Assembly (NCBI GenBank): GCA_045643165.1
Contig: JAZUKF010000063.1
Span: forward strand, 1-8,721
DNA: 8,721 bases
Origin: SIG575 sp045643165
GTDB lineage: Bacteria; Bacillota; Clostridia; Oscillospirales; Acutalibacteraceae
Direction of reading: 5' to 3'
A program made the position numbers and the translations under genes. Below are positions 1 through 6,556 of the stretch, in pieces. The notes beneath the pieces are model-generated. The model searched no databases and had not been told where the DNA came from. It worked only from the letters and a program-made list of their open reading frames with translations. Every line of letters starts with the position of its first letter. Within the stretch, counting starts at the first letter, position 1.

Positions 1-2
1 TG

Positions 3-80
3 GGCGTTTCGTTATATAGCATAAATTCAGACGGAAATGCTGATTTTTACCATTATCATTTCGGTAAAAGGGATACTTAA
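3..80 (+). CDS. C-terminal fragment of an unidentified protein
   Basis: The third forward frame is open from the window edge to a TAA at 78-80 and encodes the last 25 residues of a protein (GVSLYSINSDGN...FGKRDT). A strong hairpin terminator begins 11 nt after the stop, which supports a real gene end rather than a chance open frame. The tail is rich in Tyr, His and Asp and has no recognisable motif. It could be the last beta strands of a secreted or hydrolase-type protein, but the family cannot be named from this fragment. The 5' end lies outside the window. Confidence 0.55.
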   Translation, partial: GVSLYSINSDGNADFYHYHFGKRDT

Positions 81-91
81 ATAATTAAGAA

Positions 92-137
92 AAAAGACGG
101 TTATAAAAGATTAAACTTTCTTTTATAACCGTCTTTT
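92..137. terminator. Two-way intrinsic terminator hairpin
   Basis: The arms at 92-110 and 119-137 form a perfect 19-bp stem around an 8-nt loop. The stem has A-rich and T-rich ends (AAAAGACGG...CCGTCTTTT), so each strand gives a hairpin followed by a U-rich run. It lies 11 nt after the plus-strand gene end at 80 and about 48 nt after the minus-strand DUF2442 gene end at 185. It can therefore stop transcription arriving from both sides. Part of the same arm sequence recurs at the right edge of the window. Confidence 0.85.
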
Positions 138-176
138 AATAATATATTATAGTTTGCTTCTAAATGCGACAGCCCC
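124..176 (-). repeat. Short copy of a composite 3' repeat module
   Basis: Read on the minus strand, this stretch follows the DUF2442 stop. It consists of the 16-nt block GGGGCTGTCGCATTTA (161-176), a 23-nt AT-rich spacer, and the block AAAAGACGGTTATA (124-137), which belongs to the terminator hairpin. The same two blocks occur in the same order and the same relation to the preceding gene end at 8583-8598 and 8708-8721 on the plus strand. There they are separated by 109 nt instead of 23. This suggests a dispersed gene-end element that exists in short and long forms. Confidence 0.7.
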
Positions 177-184
177 ATAATGTA

Positions 185-532
185 TTAAATTGGTTTGCTT
201 TCAATATAACAACTGTCTGCACACAAGTCAACTTTATTGTTCCATGCTGTATTACTGTCCACTGTGGTGTCTATGTCCCAGGCGATATTATGCTGTTCAT
301 CAACATAAACCTTTTTAAAATTTTCAATAAGTGCCAACGTCTCAAACACGGTTCCTTTTTTAAGAAGCGGACGAGCATCAAAAAGACGGTTTTCCCCGTT
401 GTCAAAGCCGATAATCAAGGTAAAATCATCATTAGGCATAACAGAAACAACCTTTTTTCTTCCGCTTGCAAAATATTTTGCAGCCTGTTCGTCAAATCCT
501 TTGGAACGGTAATATTCAAATGTTTCAGGCAT
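185..532 (-). CDS. DUF2442 domain protein
   Basis: This 115-residue protein has a DUF2442 core at about residues 27-112. The core includes the characteristic 'V.P..D.TL...FDNGE.RLFD' stretch (30-52), 'KKGTVFETL' (58-66), 'F.KVYVDE' (72-79) and 'IAWD' (83-86). It has an N-terminal extension of about 25 residues compared with the minimal family, which is around 80 residues. The ATG at 532 is preceded by a strong ribosome binding site, GGAGGTG, at 538-544 on the minus strand. DUF2442 proteins often sit next to DUF4160 proteins in pairs proposed to resemble toxin-antitoxin systems, but no DUF4160 partner is visible here, so the molecular role is unknown. The gene lies 129 nt downstream of the permease on the same strand. 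Co-transcription is possible, but no promoter or terminator in the gap decides it. Its 3' end leads into the left repeat and terminator. Confidence 0.88.
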   Translation of the reverse strand: MPETFEYYRSKGFDEQAAKYFASGRKKVVSVMPNDDFTLIIGFDNGENRLFDARPLLKKGTVFETLALIENFKKVYVDEQHNIAWDIDTTVDSNTAWNNKVDLCADSCYIESKPI

Positions 533-637
533 TATAACACCTCCGAGTTTATATTATTATGTGTCAACAAAATGGCTGTTAAGATCACACGCAAAATCAC
601 GCACGCCGGCAAGACCTTTTCGGTTTTATTTGTTGAA

Positions 638-661
638 AACGTCTCAAACACGGTTCTTTTT
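638..661 (-). repeat. Relic-like partial copy of DUF2442 coding sequence
   Basis: The 19 bases AACGTCTCAAACACGGTTC (plus strand) occur exactly at 336-354, inside the DUF2442 gene, and again at 638-656. A run of T follows in both, with one base of length difference. On the minus strand the second copy starts at the permease stop codon and could encode KKRTVFETF, compared with KKGTVFETL in the gene. Similarity fades after that point. The rest of the 533-661 gap has no convincing gene, promoter or terminator apart from the DUF2442 ribosome binding site. The copy may be a remnant of a duplicated DUF2442 gene or a recombination scar. Confidence 0.5.
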
Positions 662-1792
662 TCAGCATATCAGCATTTGGGGTATTACTATTATTATGAA
701 AAATGCAAGAGATATGAGTTCAAAATCCCGCATGAATTTCATTCCGTTTCCGGGATATTCACGTGTATAAATTCTCACATTTATCACCGAGGCAAGTGAG
801 CCGATTATTGTAACAAGACCTGCGGAGTCAAGTCCGTAAATCAAGGCTTTTAAATTTGATGTAAAGGGCCAAAGCACGATTGAAGCGGGAACATTTGAAA
901 TGACCTGACTTAATAAGATGCTCCACCAATATTCGTTGCCGGAAACGGATTTTTTGAGGAATGCGGAAATCGTTTCGTTTGAAGCAACGGAGGATGAAAA
1001 AATGAAAAAGCATAAAAATGTTATCAGCAAAGCGTAATCCACACGTTTGAATACTTCTCTGTCGAAAATCAACAGCATGAGTATAACGAAGGCTGTTACT
1101 ATGTACCGGTATTGCGTCCTTGTGATGATAGTTGCGATAATCACCGCAAAGAGAAAGAAATAAACTATTCTGTTTTTCTTCCTGTCAGGCGACCATTCTT
1201 CACATTCAAATAAATCGGCTTGTGCCTTTTCTTTCAGATTTTTTCGGTAGAGGAATAAAATAAATAAACTGAGTAAAACAATACTTCCCAGCCATATAGG
1301 TAACATCATTAAGATAAAGTTCCCGGCACTCATTCCGCTTTTTGAATAAAGAAAAAGGTTTTGCGGACTGCCGAAGGGGGTTAAAAGCGAACCTCTTACG
1401 GCGGCAATATTTTCAAGGACAAGGACGGGAATTATGTATTTTTCTTTGTTTCCCGCTCTGAAAAGGATTATTGTTAAGGGAACAAAAATTATCAGAGAAA
1501 CGTCATTCGTTACGAACATTGACGAAAAGAAAACGGAAAATACGAGAAAGAAACTGAGTCCCGTTTGCGTTTTGAATTTACCTGCAAGTTTTATCACGGG
1601 ATTAAACAGATTTTCACTTTTAAATCCGTCAAGGACGGAAAGCAACATAAAAAGTGTTGCAAGAGTATTCCAATCAATCGAAAGGAATAAATCTTTGCTT
1701 GGTTTCGTTATGAAAAAAGATATGATCGCCGCAATGACCGCCGCAACCGGCATTGCTTCTTTTTTTATAAAATCCGAAATTTTTGTTTTCAC
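662..1792 (-). CDS. SLC13/ArsB-type anion permease
   Basis: This polytopic inner-membrane protein of 376 residues belongs to the ArsB/NhaD/SLC13 (ion transporter) superfamily. It has about ten hydrophobic segments. Family-type half-site motifs are visible: FVTNDVSLIIFVP (93-105), ENIAAVRGSLLTPFGSPQNL (127-146) and, in the second half, SQVISNVPAS (295-304) followed by a GLDSAGLVTIIGSLAS loop (320-335). These duplicated re-entrant motifs are where this superfamily binds substrate and cation, and the protein is of near-complete length. The start chosen is the GTG at 1792, because AAGGAG lies 7 nt upstream of it; a TTG 21 nt further upstream has no such site. The transported ion cannot be read from the sequence: carboxylate, sulfate, arsenite or Na+/H+ exchange all remain possible. 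A divergent promoter lies upstream and the DUF2442 gene downstream. Confidence 0.88.
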   Translation of the reverse strand: MKTKISDFIKKEAMPVAAVIAAIISFFITKPSKDLFLSIDWNTLATLFMLLSVLDGFKSENLFNPVIKLAGKFKTQTGLSFFLVFSVFFSSMFVTNDVSLIIFVPLTIILFRAGNKEKYIIPVLVLENIAAVRGSLLTPFGSPQNLFLYSKSGMSAGNFILMMLPIWLGSIVLLSLFILFLYRKNLKEKAQADLFECEEWSPDRKKNRIVYFFLFAVIIATIITRTQYRYIVTAFVILMLLIFDREVFKRVDYALLITFLCFFIFSSSVASNETISAFLKKSVSGNEYWWSILLSQVISNVPASIVLWPFTSNLKALIYGLDSAGLVTIIGSLASVINVRIYTREYPGNGMKFMRDFELISLAFFIIIVIPQMLIC

Positions 1793-1806
1793 TTTAATTC
1801 TCCTTA

Positions 1807-1835
1807 TTGACAAAAATAAATCACGGCATTATACT
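1807..1835 (+). promoter_or_regulatory. Sigma-A promoter of the nitrilase-GDPD gene
   Basis: TTGACA at 1807-1812 and TATACT at 1830-1835 are separated by exactly 17 nt, a near-consensus housekeeping promoter. The start codon is about 45 nt downstream at 1880, preceded by AGAGG at 1867-1871. The -35 box falls inside the untranslated leader of the divergent permease gene, so the two transcription units share a very compact control region. Confidence 0.75.
1828..1833 (-). promoter_or_regulatory. Probable -10 box of the permease promoter
   Basis: On the minus strand this reads TATAAT, a perfect sigma-A -10 hexamer, about 35 nt before the permease GTG. No good -35 is seen at 16-18 nt. It overlaps four bases of the -10 box of the divergent plus-strand promoter, so both promoters probably cannot be occupied at once. 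Confidence 0.5.
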
Positions 1836-1879
1836 TGCATTAAAACATCGGAATTGCAGAAAGAAAAGAGGTTAATATA

Positions 1880-3490
1880 ATGAAGGTATGCGTTATTCAG
1901 CCTGAATATTCGATGAATTATTCGGATGCCGAGAAATGCTTTAATAATATGCTGTCGCTTACGGACAAATGTGATAATTCCCTTGATATTATCGTACTTC
2001 CGGAATATTGCGATATTCCTGCGGCAACAGGATGTGAAGCGGAATTTAAGGCTTCTGTCAAAAAATATAATGAAAAAATAAAAAATTCATGCAGTGAACT
2101 TGCGAAGAGAACAAATGCGATTGTTTTTGCAAATATGGCTGATAAGACTGAAACGGGTTACAGGAATACCACTTTTGCCTTTGACCGAAAGGGAAATGTT
2201 GTAGGGAAATATTATAAATCACATCCCGCTCCGTCTGAGGTCAAGACCGCCGAAGAAGGCGGAAATGAAATGGATTGCCGTTACAGTTACGATTATGATA
2301 AGCCTTATACCGTTACGATTGACGGATATAAGTTTGCTTTTATGACATGCTATGATTTTTATTTTTATGAAAATTTCTCACAGACAGCACGGGAAAAACC
2401 TGATTTCATCATCGGATGTTCTCATCAGAGAACGGATTTCCATGATATGCTTGAAATAATCAACAGATTTCTTTCTCTTAACACAAACGCATATCTTTTG
2501 AGAAGTGCCGTTTCTCTCGGAGAGAATTCCGAAGTCTGCGGTTCAAGTATGGTTGTTGCACCTTCGGGGGAAATCCTGCTTAATATGAAAAATGAAGTGG
2601 GGCTCGGAATATGCGAGATAGAGCCTGATAAAAAATTCTTTAAACCGGCAGGATTTAAGGGAAAGGAAAAATCTCATTTTGAATATACCGAAGAGGGCAG
2701 ACGTCCGTGGCTTTACCGCCCGGCAGGCAGTATGATGATTCCCGGTGAAAAAACACTTCCTTTTCCCAGAATATGTGCTCACCGAGGATTTTCAACCGTT
2801 GCACCGGAAAACAGTTTGCCTGCATTCGGTGCCGCAGTGGCATTGGGTGCAAATGAGATTGAATTTGATATCTGGGACACAAAGGACGGTGAAATCGTTT
2901 CTCTTCACGATTGCGATTTAGACAGAGTATCAAACGGTACGGGAAATGTATGGGATCATACTTACGATGAACTTCTCGAATATGATTTCGGTATTAAGAA
3001 AGACGAAAAATTCAAAGGTTTGAAAATCGTCAGGTTTGAAGAAATTTTAAAGAAATTCTCCTGCACCGTCATTATGAATATCCACGTAAAGATATGGGAT
3101 AACGGCAGACCTGATCCCATGTACGAAAAGATTTCCGATTTAATTCATCAGTATAATTGTGAAAAGCATTGTTATGTAATGACAAAAAGTGATAAAGCAC
3201 TTCGTGAATTTCATGAAATCGCACCGGACATTCCCCGATGTGTAGGCTATGACGGTATTCATGATGATATGCTTCGTCATCCGAAACGTGCCATATCATT
3301 GGGATGTGAAAAAATACAACTTTTCAAGCCGTATTTTGATAAATCAACCGTTGATTATGCCCATGAAAACGGAATACTCTGTAATGTTTTCTGGTCGGAC
3401 GAACCGGATGAAGCAAAAAAATTCAGAAATATGGGTATAGACTGCATACTTACAAACGATTATCTTCAAATAAAGAATGCATTAGAATAA
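1880..3490 (+). CDS. Nitrilase-superfamily hydrolase fused to GDPD phosphodiesterase
   Basis: This 536-residue, two-domain protein has no signal peptide and is probably cytoplasmic. Residues 1 to about 250 form a carbon-nitrogen hydrolase (nitrilase/amidase) domain with the expected catalytic triad: Glu42 in LPEY, Lys113 in KYYKSHP and Cys157 in MTCYDF. Residues about 297-533 form a glycerophosphodiester phosphodiesterase (GDPD) domain: HRG at 301-303, ENS at 310-312, metal ligands Glu328 and Asp330 in EIEFD, and HD at 343-344. One oddity is the third metal-ligand motif. It is usually IEIK but reads IHVK (401-404), placing His402 where the family normally has Glu. The fusion suggests one substrate, or linked substrates, carrying both an amide or nitrile bond and a phosphodiester, such as N-acylated glycerophospho-lipid breakdown products. 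That is inference. ATG 1880 has AGAGG 8 nt upstream. The gene appears monocistronic. Confidence 0.9.
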   Translation: MKVCVIQPEYSMNYSDAEKCFNNMLSLTDKCDNSLDIIVLPEYCDIPAATGCEAEFKASVKKYNEKIKNSCSELAKRTNAIVFANMADKTETGYRNTTFAFDRKGNVVGKYYKSHPAPSEVKTAEEGGNEMDCRYSYDYDKPYTVTIDGYKFAFMTCYDFYFYENFSQTAREKPDFIIGCSHQRTDFHDMLEIINRFLSLNTNAYLLRSAVSLGENSEVCGSSMVVAPSGEILLNMKNEVGLGICEIEPDKKFFKPAGFKGKEKSHFEYTEEGRRPWLYRPAGSMMIPGEKTLPFPRICAHRGFSTVAPENSLPAFGAAVALGANEIEFDIWDTKDGEIVSLHDCDLDRVSNGTGNVWDHTYDELLEYDFGIKKDEKFKGLKIVRFEEILKKFSCTVIMNIHVKIWDNGRPDPMYEKISDLIHQYNCEKHCYVMTKSDKALREFHEIAPDIPRCVGYDGIHDDMLRHPKRAISLGCEKIQLFKPYFDKSTVDYAHENGILCNVFWSDEPDEAKKFRNMGIDCILTNDYLQIKNALE

Positions 3491-3643
3491 AAATTCGGTT
3501 TTGACTTTTTTAATTCCTTTTATGTATTGCGTTAAAAAATAATAGAAACAAATAGTTTTTTTGACAAATATTTTCATCTATAATTTTGATAAAAAAGTAT
3601 AAAATAACTTTGCAAACGCAAACGAAAAGGAGTTGAAAAAACA

Positions 3644-3841
3644 ATGGCACAGAGCAACAACAACGGAATGGTACCTGAGGCAAGAGATGCACTCAACCGT
3701 TTCAAGATGGAAGCAGCTTCTGAGGTAGGCGTAAACCTTAAGCAGGGTTACAACGGCGACCTTACTGCACGTGAAGCAGGCTCAGTAGGCGGTCAGATGG
3801 TTAAAAAGATGATCAAATCCTACGAACAGAATATGAGATAA
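3644..3841 (+). CDS. Alpha/beta-type small acid-soluble spore protein
   Basis: This 65-residue protein is a full-length alpha/beta-type SASP, the family that coats and protects DNA in the dormant spore and is degraded at germination. The GPR protease recognition region is visible as KMEAASEVG (about 22-30). The second conserved block, YNGDLTAREAGSVGGQMVKKMI, spans about 36-57. The ATG at 3644 follows AAAGGAG (3626-3632) with an 11-nt gap. Codon choice (many GCA, GGC, CTT and GTA codons) is more uniform than in neighbouring genes, consistent with high expression. Expression would be expected from forespore sigma G, but I could not assign a convincing sigma G promoter in the AT-rich upstream gap (3491-3643). 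That gap holds no other gene and no clear terminator for the preceding gene. Family members are usually called Ssp, but the exact member cannot be assigned. Confidence 0.95.
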   Translation: MAQSNNNGMVPEARDALNRFKMEAASEVGVNLKQGYNGDLTAREAGSVGGQMVKKMIKSYEQNMR

Positions 3842-3858
3842 CTTTTTTTGAATTATAA

Positions 3859-3895
3859 CCGTCCTGATGAAATATTGTCGGGACGGCTTTTAATT
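3859..3895. terminator. Two-way terminator between convergent genes
   Basis: CCGTCCTGA (3859-3867) pairs with TCGGGACGG (3878-3886), with one G-U pair, around a 10-nt loop, and CTTTTAATTTT follows. It lies 17 nt after the spore-protein stop. The stop codon of the convergent minus-strand gene (3890-3892) lies within the T-rich tail, so the two units share this site. The minus-strand tail is less U-rich, so termination in that direction is probably weaker. Confidence 0.8.
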
Positions 3896-4066
3896 TTGTT
3901 TTCTGACGAGATTATATTCATCTCCGTTTTCAAAATACGGACAGTCCGAATAGGAACCTCCCATGAATTTTTCCATTTCATCCATGTCAAGATTTATGTC
4001 GCAAACGTAATTTTCGCTTTCGTAGTCGTAACTGTAATTTGCACAGAATTCACATTTTGATGCCAT
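3890..4066 (-). CDS. Small four-cysteine protein, DUF6472-like
   Basis: This 58-residue protein begins MASKCEFCANY. Four cysteines form a CxxC pair near the N-terminus, a third Cys in YVCDINLD and a fourth in DCPYF, a pattern that suggests a small zinc-binding ribbon. The acidic middle (DMDEMEKF) and the tail GDEY.LVRKQN match my recollection of the short DUF6472 family of gut Clostridia, whose function is unknown. The chosen start is the ATG at 4066, with AAGGTG at 4074-4079 and a 7-nt gap. A GTG nine bases upstream (4075) lies within that ribosome binding site and is unlikely to be the start. The gene is convergent with the spore-protein gene and divergent from the protease operon. No sporulation link is shown beyond proximity. 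Confidence 0.75.
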   Translation of the reverse strand: MASKCEFCANYSYDYESENYVCDINLDMDEMEKFMGGSYSDCPYFENGDEYNLVRKQN

Positions 4067-4166
4067 TTGTCTCACCTTAATTGTACCGTATTATCCTAAA
4101 ACAGATTTATTTCTGCAATATTATACAATTTATTGAAATGAATTACAACATGTATGATAAAAAATA

Positions 4167-4194
4167 TTGATAAAAATAAAAAGTGTGGTATAAT
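4167..4194 (+). promoter_or_regulatory. Extended -10 promoter of the envelope operon
   Basis: TTGATA (4167-4172) and TATAAT (4189-4194) are spaced by 16 nt, and a TG extension (4186-4187) sits one base before the -10 box. This is close to the housekeeping sigma-A consensus. The start codon of the subtilase is 34 nt downstream, after AGGGGG at 4216-4221. No other good promoter is seen before the next two genes, so all three are probably transcribed from here. No operator or riboswitch was recognised. Confidence 0.8.
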
Positions 4195-4228
4195 ATAATC
4201 AGATAATTGTATGTCAGGGGGTAGTTTA

Positions 4229-6529
4229 ATGAATATTTTGCTCGGTAAAGTAATTCCGATTGTTTTGTCTGCACTTATTACCGTATCGTCAATGGGGCTC
4301 GGCAATGCTGATTACATACAAAAAATAATAAAATTTCTTTCAAATGAAGAGAATATCATTAAACTTTATTCTCTCGGTGAAGATGAAATTTCATACGACA
4401 AAAAGTCGGATTTAGATTATGTTAATGATATTATTCTCGTTTATTTTGCATCGGGAACTTCTGACGAAAGACGGAAAGAAATTATCAGAACCGTTGACGG
4501 TGAATATGCGGGGGAAATAAGTGTTTTAGACCAGTGGCAAATCAGGGTAAAGGAAAATTCCGTTTCGGGACTTAATGAAATTTGCAATAAACTTGAAAAA
4601 ATCGAAGATGTTGAAGCGGCTTCAATAGATATTTTAGCACAGACAAATCTTGCCCCTCAATATATCCCCAAGGATAAATGGGGTAACGCAACGTGGAATT
4701 CTCCCGAATATGCCGGCGGATATAACTGGTCGGTGGAATGTGTTGATGCCGTAGGTGCGTGGGATTATAAGGATTATTTTAAAAAAGAGGTTAATATCGG
4801 CGTTGTTGATGTAAACATTGATAATCTTCATGAAGATTTAGAGGGACGTGTATTTTTCTCAAACGATAAAAAGGGTATAACCAAAGATTTTGACGACGGA
4901 AGCCACGGTACACAGGTTTGCAGTGTTATTTCCGCTATTCCCGATAATACTATCGGTCTTACGGGTATTGCTCTTAATTCAAAGGTTTATGCCTATGATT
5001 GGAGAGTTAATGCTGTTTTTGACACTCTTTCCACGATTATGGCGGGTTTTACAAGTTGTGTTGACGAGGGTAAATGTAAAATCGTTAATTTCTCCATCGG
5101 TGCGACTGATTCAAACTGTTCTTCCATAGAGGTTGCGGCATACGATAAAAATGTATGTGCCACAATGGCGAAGCTTATTGATGCCGGATATGATTTTCTC
5201 GTGGTACAGTCTGCCGGTAACGGTGATGTAAACGGAAACGGCGTTGATGCGGTCAATAACGGTCTTTTCTGCGTTATCGGTGAAAGTTCGGCATCCTCCG
5301 CTTATTCCAAAAGATATAAGGAATTTAAGAAAAGGGTTCTTATTGTGGGTGCCACAAATTCAAGTAACCATAAGGTTTCCTGGTCAAATTACGGAGATAA
5401 GGTCGAAATATATGCACCCGGTCAAAGTGTTTATATGGCTTCCGCTTCAAAATTCGGTTCCGGCAGTTATGTAACTTCAAGCGGAACGTCTTTTTCCGCA
5501 CCTATTGTTTCTGCGGTGGCAGGACTTATCAGTTCCGTTAATCCCGATCTTAATGCGGAAAGCATTAAGAATATAATTTGTGATGCGAAAAATTCAACCT
5601 TTTCCGTTTACGGCGGATACGGAAATATTGTGGATGCACGTCTTTGCACTCTTGCCGCCATTGAAACATTGCCCAAAGCGGATTATACAGGGCTTGATGA
5701 AGCGTTGAAATCAGTTCCGGAATATGAGCAATCACGTTATACGACCACCACATGGAAAAGATATGCGGATGCTTTGACTGCGGCACGGAATGTTGACAGA
5801 AATCTTTTAGCAGAGGATCAGACGAAAATTGATATTGCAAAAACCAACCTTGTAAATGCTTTTAACGGTCTTGTTCTTCTTGCGGATTATTCCGAATTGA
5901 ATAAGGCGATAGAAAGTGCATCTCTTCTTAAAAGTGATGATTATTTTAACTTTTCTTCCTTTTCTTCCGCATTGACTGCGGCAAGGCGTATAGCAACTTT
6001 GCAAATACCCATCACTCGTCAGGGCGATATTGACAGTGCCGTAGAAAGGCTGGAAACGGCGAAGAAAAATCTCATTAAAACCGAAACATATTTTGCGGAA
6101 AATGTGAATGTTAAGAAAGGTACGGTAATTGATAACGGCTGTTATATGATGTACGGTTTCAGGGAGGATATGACAGCATCCGATGTGGGAGATTATATAA
6201 CATTTTCCAACGGAGCGGGATTTTATGCCGAGGCAAATTCCGACGGAATAATCGGTACGGGAAGTAAAATCACTTTAACTCAAGGTGAATTGAAATTGAA
6301 AACATATCCTGTTATTATTTTCGGAGATGTTAACGGAGACGGAAAATGTAACGGGGATGATGCCATAATCGTTAGCCTGATTTCCTGCGGAAAGATAGAT
6401 AAATCTTCGTTAAGTTCCGCTGTTCTTCAGGCGGCGGATTGCAATAATGACGGAAAAATTGATGATAAAGATGTGGATTTATTGGCAAAATCCGGAGTTT
6501 TTGCCGAAAAGGTGAATCAGTCAAGATAA
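4229..6529 (+). CDS. Secreted subtilisin-like protease with C-terminal dockerin
   Basis: This 766-residue modular exported protease has the following parts. Residues 1 to about 26 form a signal peptide (Lys7, hydrophobic core 8-24). Residues about 65-137 are an I9-like propeptide (VNDIILVYF...VEAASIDILA). Residues about 165-475 form an S8 peptidase domain with Asp194 (GVVDVN), His226 (DGSHGTQV), oxyanion Asn331 (SAGN) and Ser421 (SGTSFSAP), so it is predicted active. Residues about 485-620 form two helical repeats resembling FIVAR modules (ADYTGLDEAL..., ADYSELNKAI...). Residues about 622-697 are a beta-rich module often seen before dockerins. Residues about 698-757 form a type I dockerin with two calcium loops (DVNGDGKCNGDD and DCNNDGKIDDKD). 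The ATG at 4229 was chosen over 4211 because AGGGGG lies 7 nt before it. It is the first gene of the operon. Dockerins bind cohesins, so the protease is probably held on a surface scaffold; no cohesin is seen here. Confidence 0.93.
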   Translation: MNILLGKVIPIVLSALITVSSMGLGNADYIQKIIKFLSNEENIIKLYSLGEDEISYDKKSDLDYVNDIILVYFASGTSDERRKEIIRTVDGEYAGEISVLDQWQIRVKENSVSGLNEICNKLEKIEDVEAASIDILAQTNLAPQYIPKDKWGNATWNSPEYAGGYNWSVECVDAVGAWDYKDYFKKEVNIGVVDVNIDNLHEDLEGRVFFSNDKKGITKDFDDGSHGTQVCSVISAIPDNTIGLTGIALNSKVYAYDWRVNAVFDTLSTIMAGFTSCVDEGKCKIVNFSIGATDSNCSSIEVAAYDKNVCATMAKLIDAGYDFLVVQSAGNGDVNGNGVDAVNNGLFCVIGESSASSAYSKRYKEFKKRVLIVGATNSSNHKVSWSNYGDKVEIYAPGQSVYMASASKFGSGSYVTSSGTSFSAPIVSAVAGLISSVNPDLNAESIKNIICDAKNSTFSVYGGYGNIVDARLCTLAAIETLPKADYTGLDEALKSVPEYEQSRYTTTTWKRYADALTAARNVDRNLLAEDQTKIDIAKTNLVNAFNGLVLLADYSELNKAIESASLLKSDDYFNFSSFSSALTAARRIATLQIPITRQGDIDSAVERLETAKKNLIKTETYFAENVNVKKGTVIDNGCYMMYGFREDMTASDVGDYITFSNGAGFYAEANSDGIIGTGSKITLTQGELKLKTYPVIIFGDVNGDGKCNGDDAIIVSLISCGKIDKSSLSSAVLQAADCNNDGKIDDKDVDLLAKSGVFAEKVNQSR

Positions 6530-6556
6530 CTATTTTCTTAAACAGGACGTGAAAAA

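Noticed and set aside
545..637. Possible small gene in the gap between permease and DUF2442
   Set aside because: Short frames exist on both strands (for example MAVKITRKITHAGK on plus), but none has a ribosome binding site or a recognisable family.
164..799. Long plus-strand open frame of 211 codons
   Set aside because: It runs antisense to the DUF2442 gene and the end of the permease, has no ribosome binding site, and its translation shows no domain. The minus-strand genes explain the region.
1793..1813. TTG at 1813 as the permease start
   Set aside because: The seven extra codons would include the AAGGAG site that is well placed for the GTG at 1792.
1434..1880. Plus-strand open frame ending at the nitrilase-GDPD start
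   Set aside because: It lies wholly antisense to the permease except for the last bases, lacks a ribosome binding site, and contains the divergent promoters near its end.
3561..3584. TTGACA and TATAAT upstream of the spore-protein gene as a promoter
   Set aside because: The spacing is only 12 nt, too short for sigma A. Forespore sigma G control would be expected for this gene, and no convincing sigma G boxes were found.
4211..4228. Upstream ATG at 4211 as the protease start
   Set aside because: It would place the strong AGGGGG ribosome binding site inside the coding region, put MSGGSL before the signal peptide, and has no ribosome binding site of its own.
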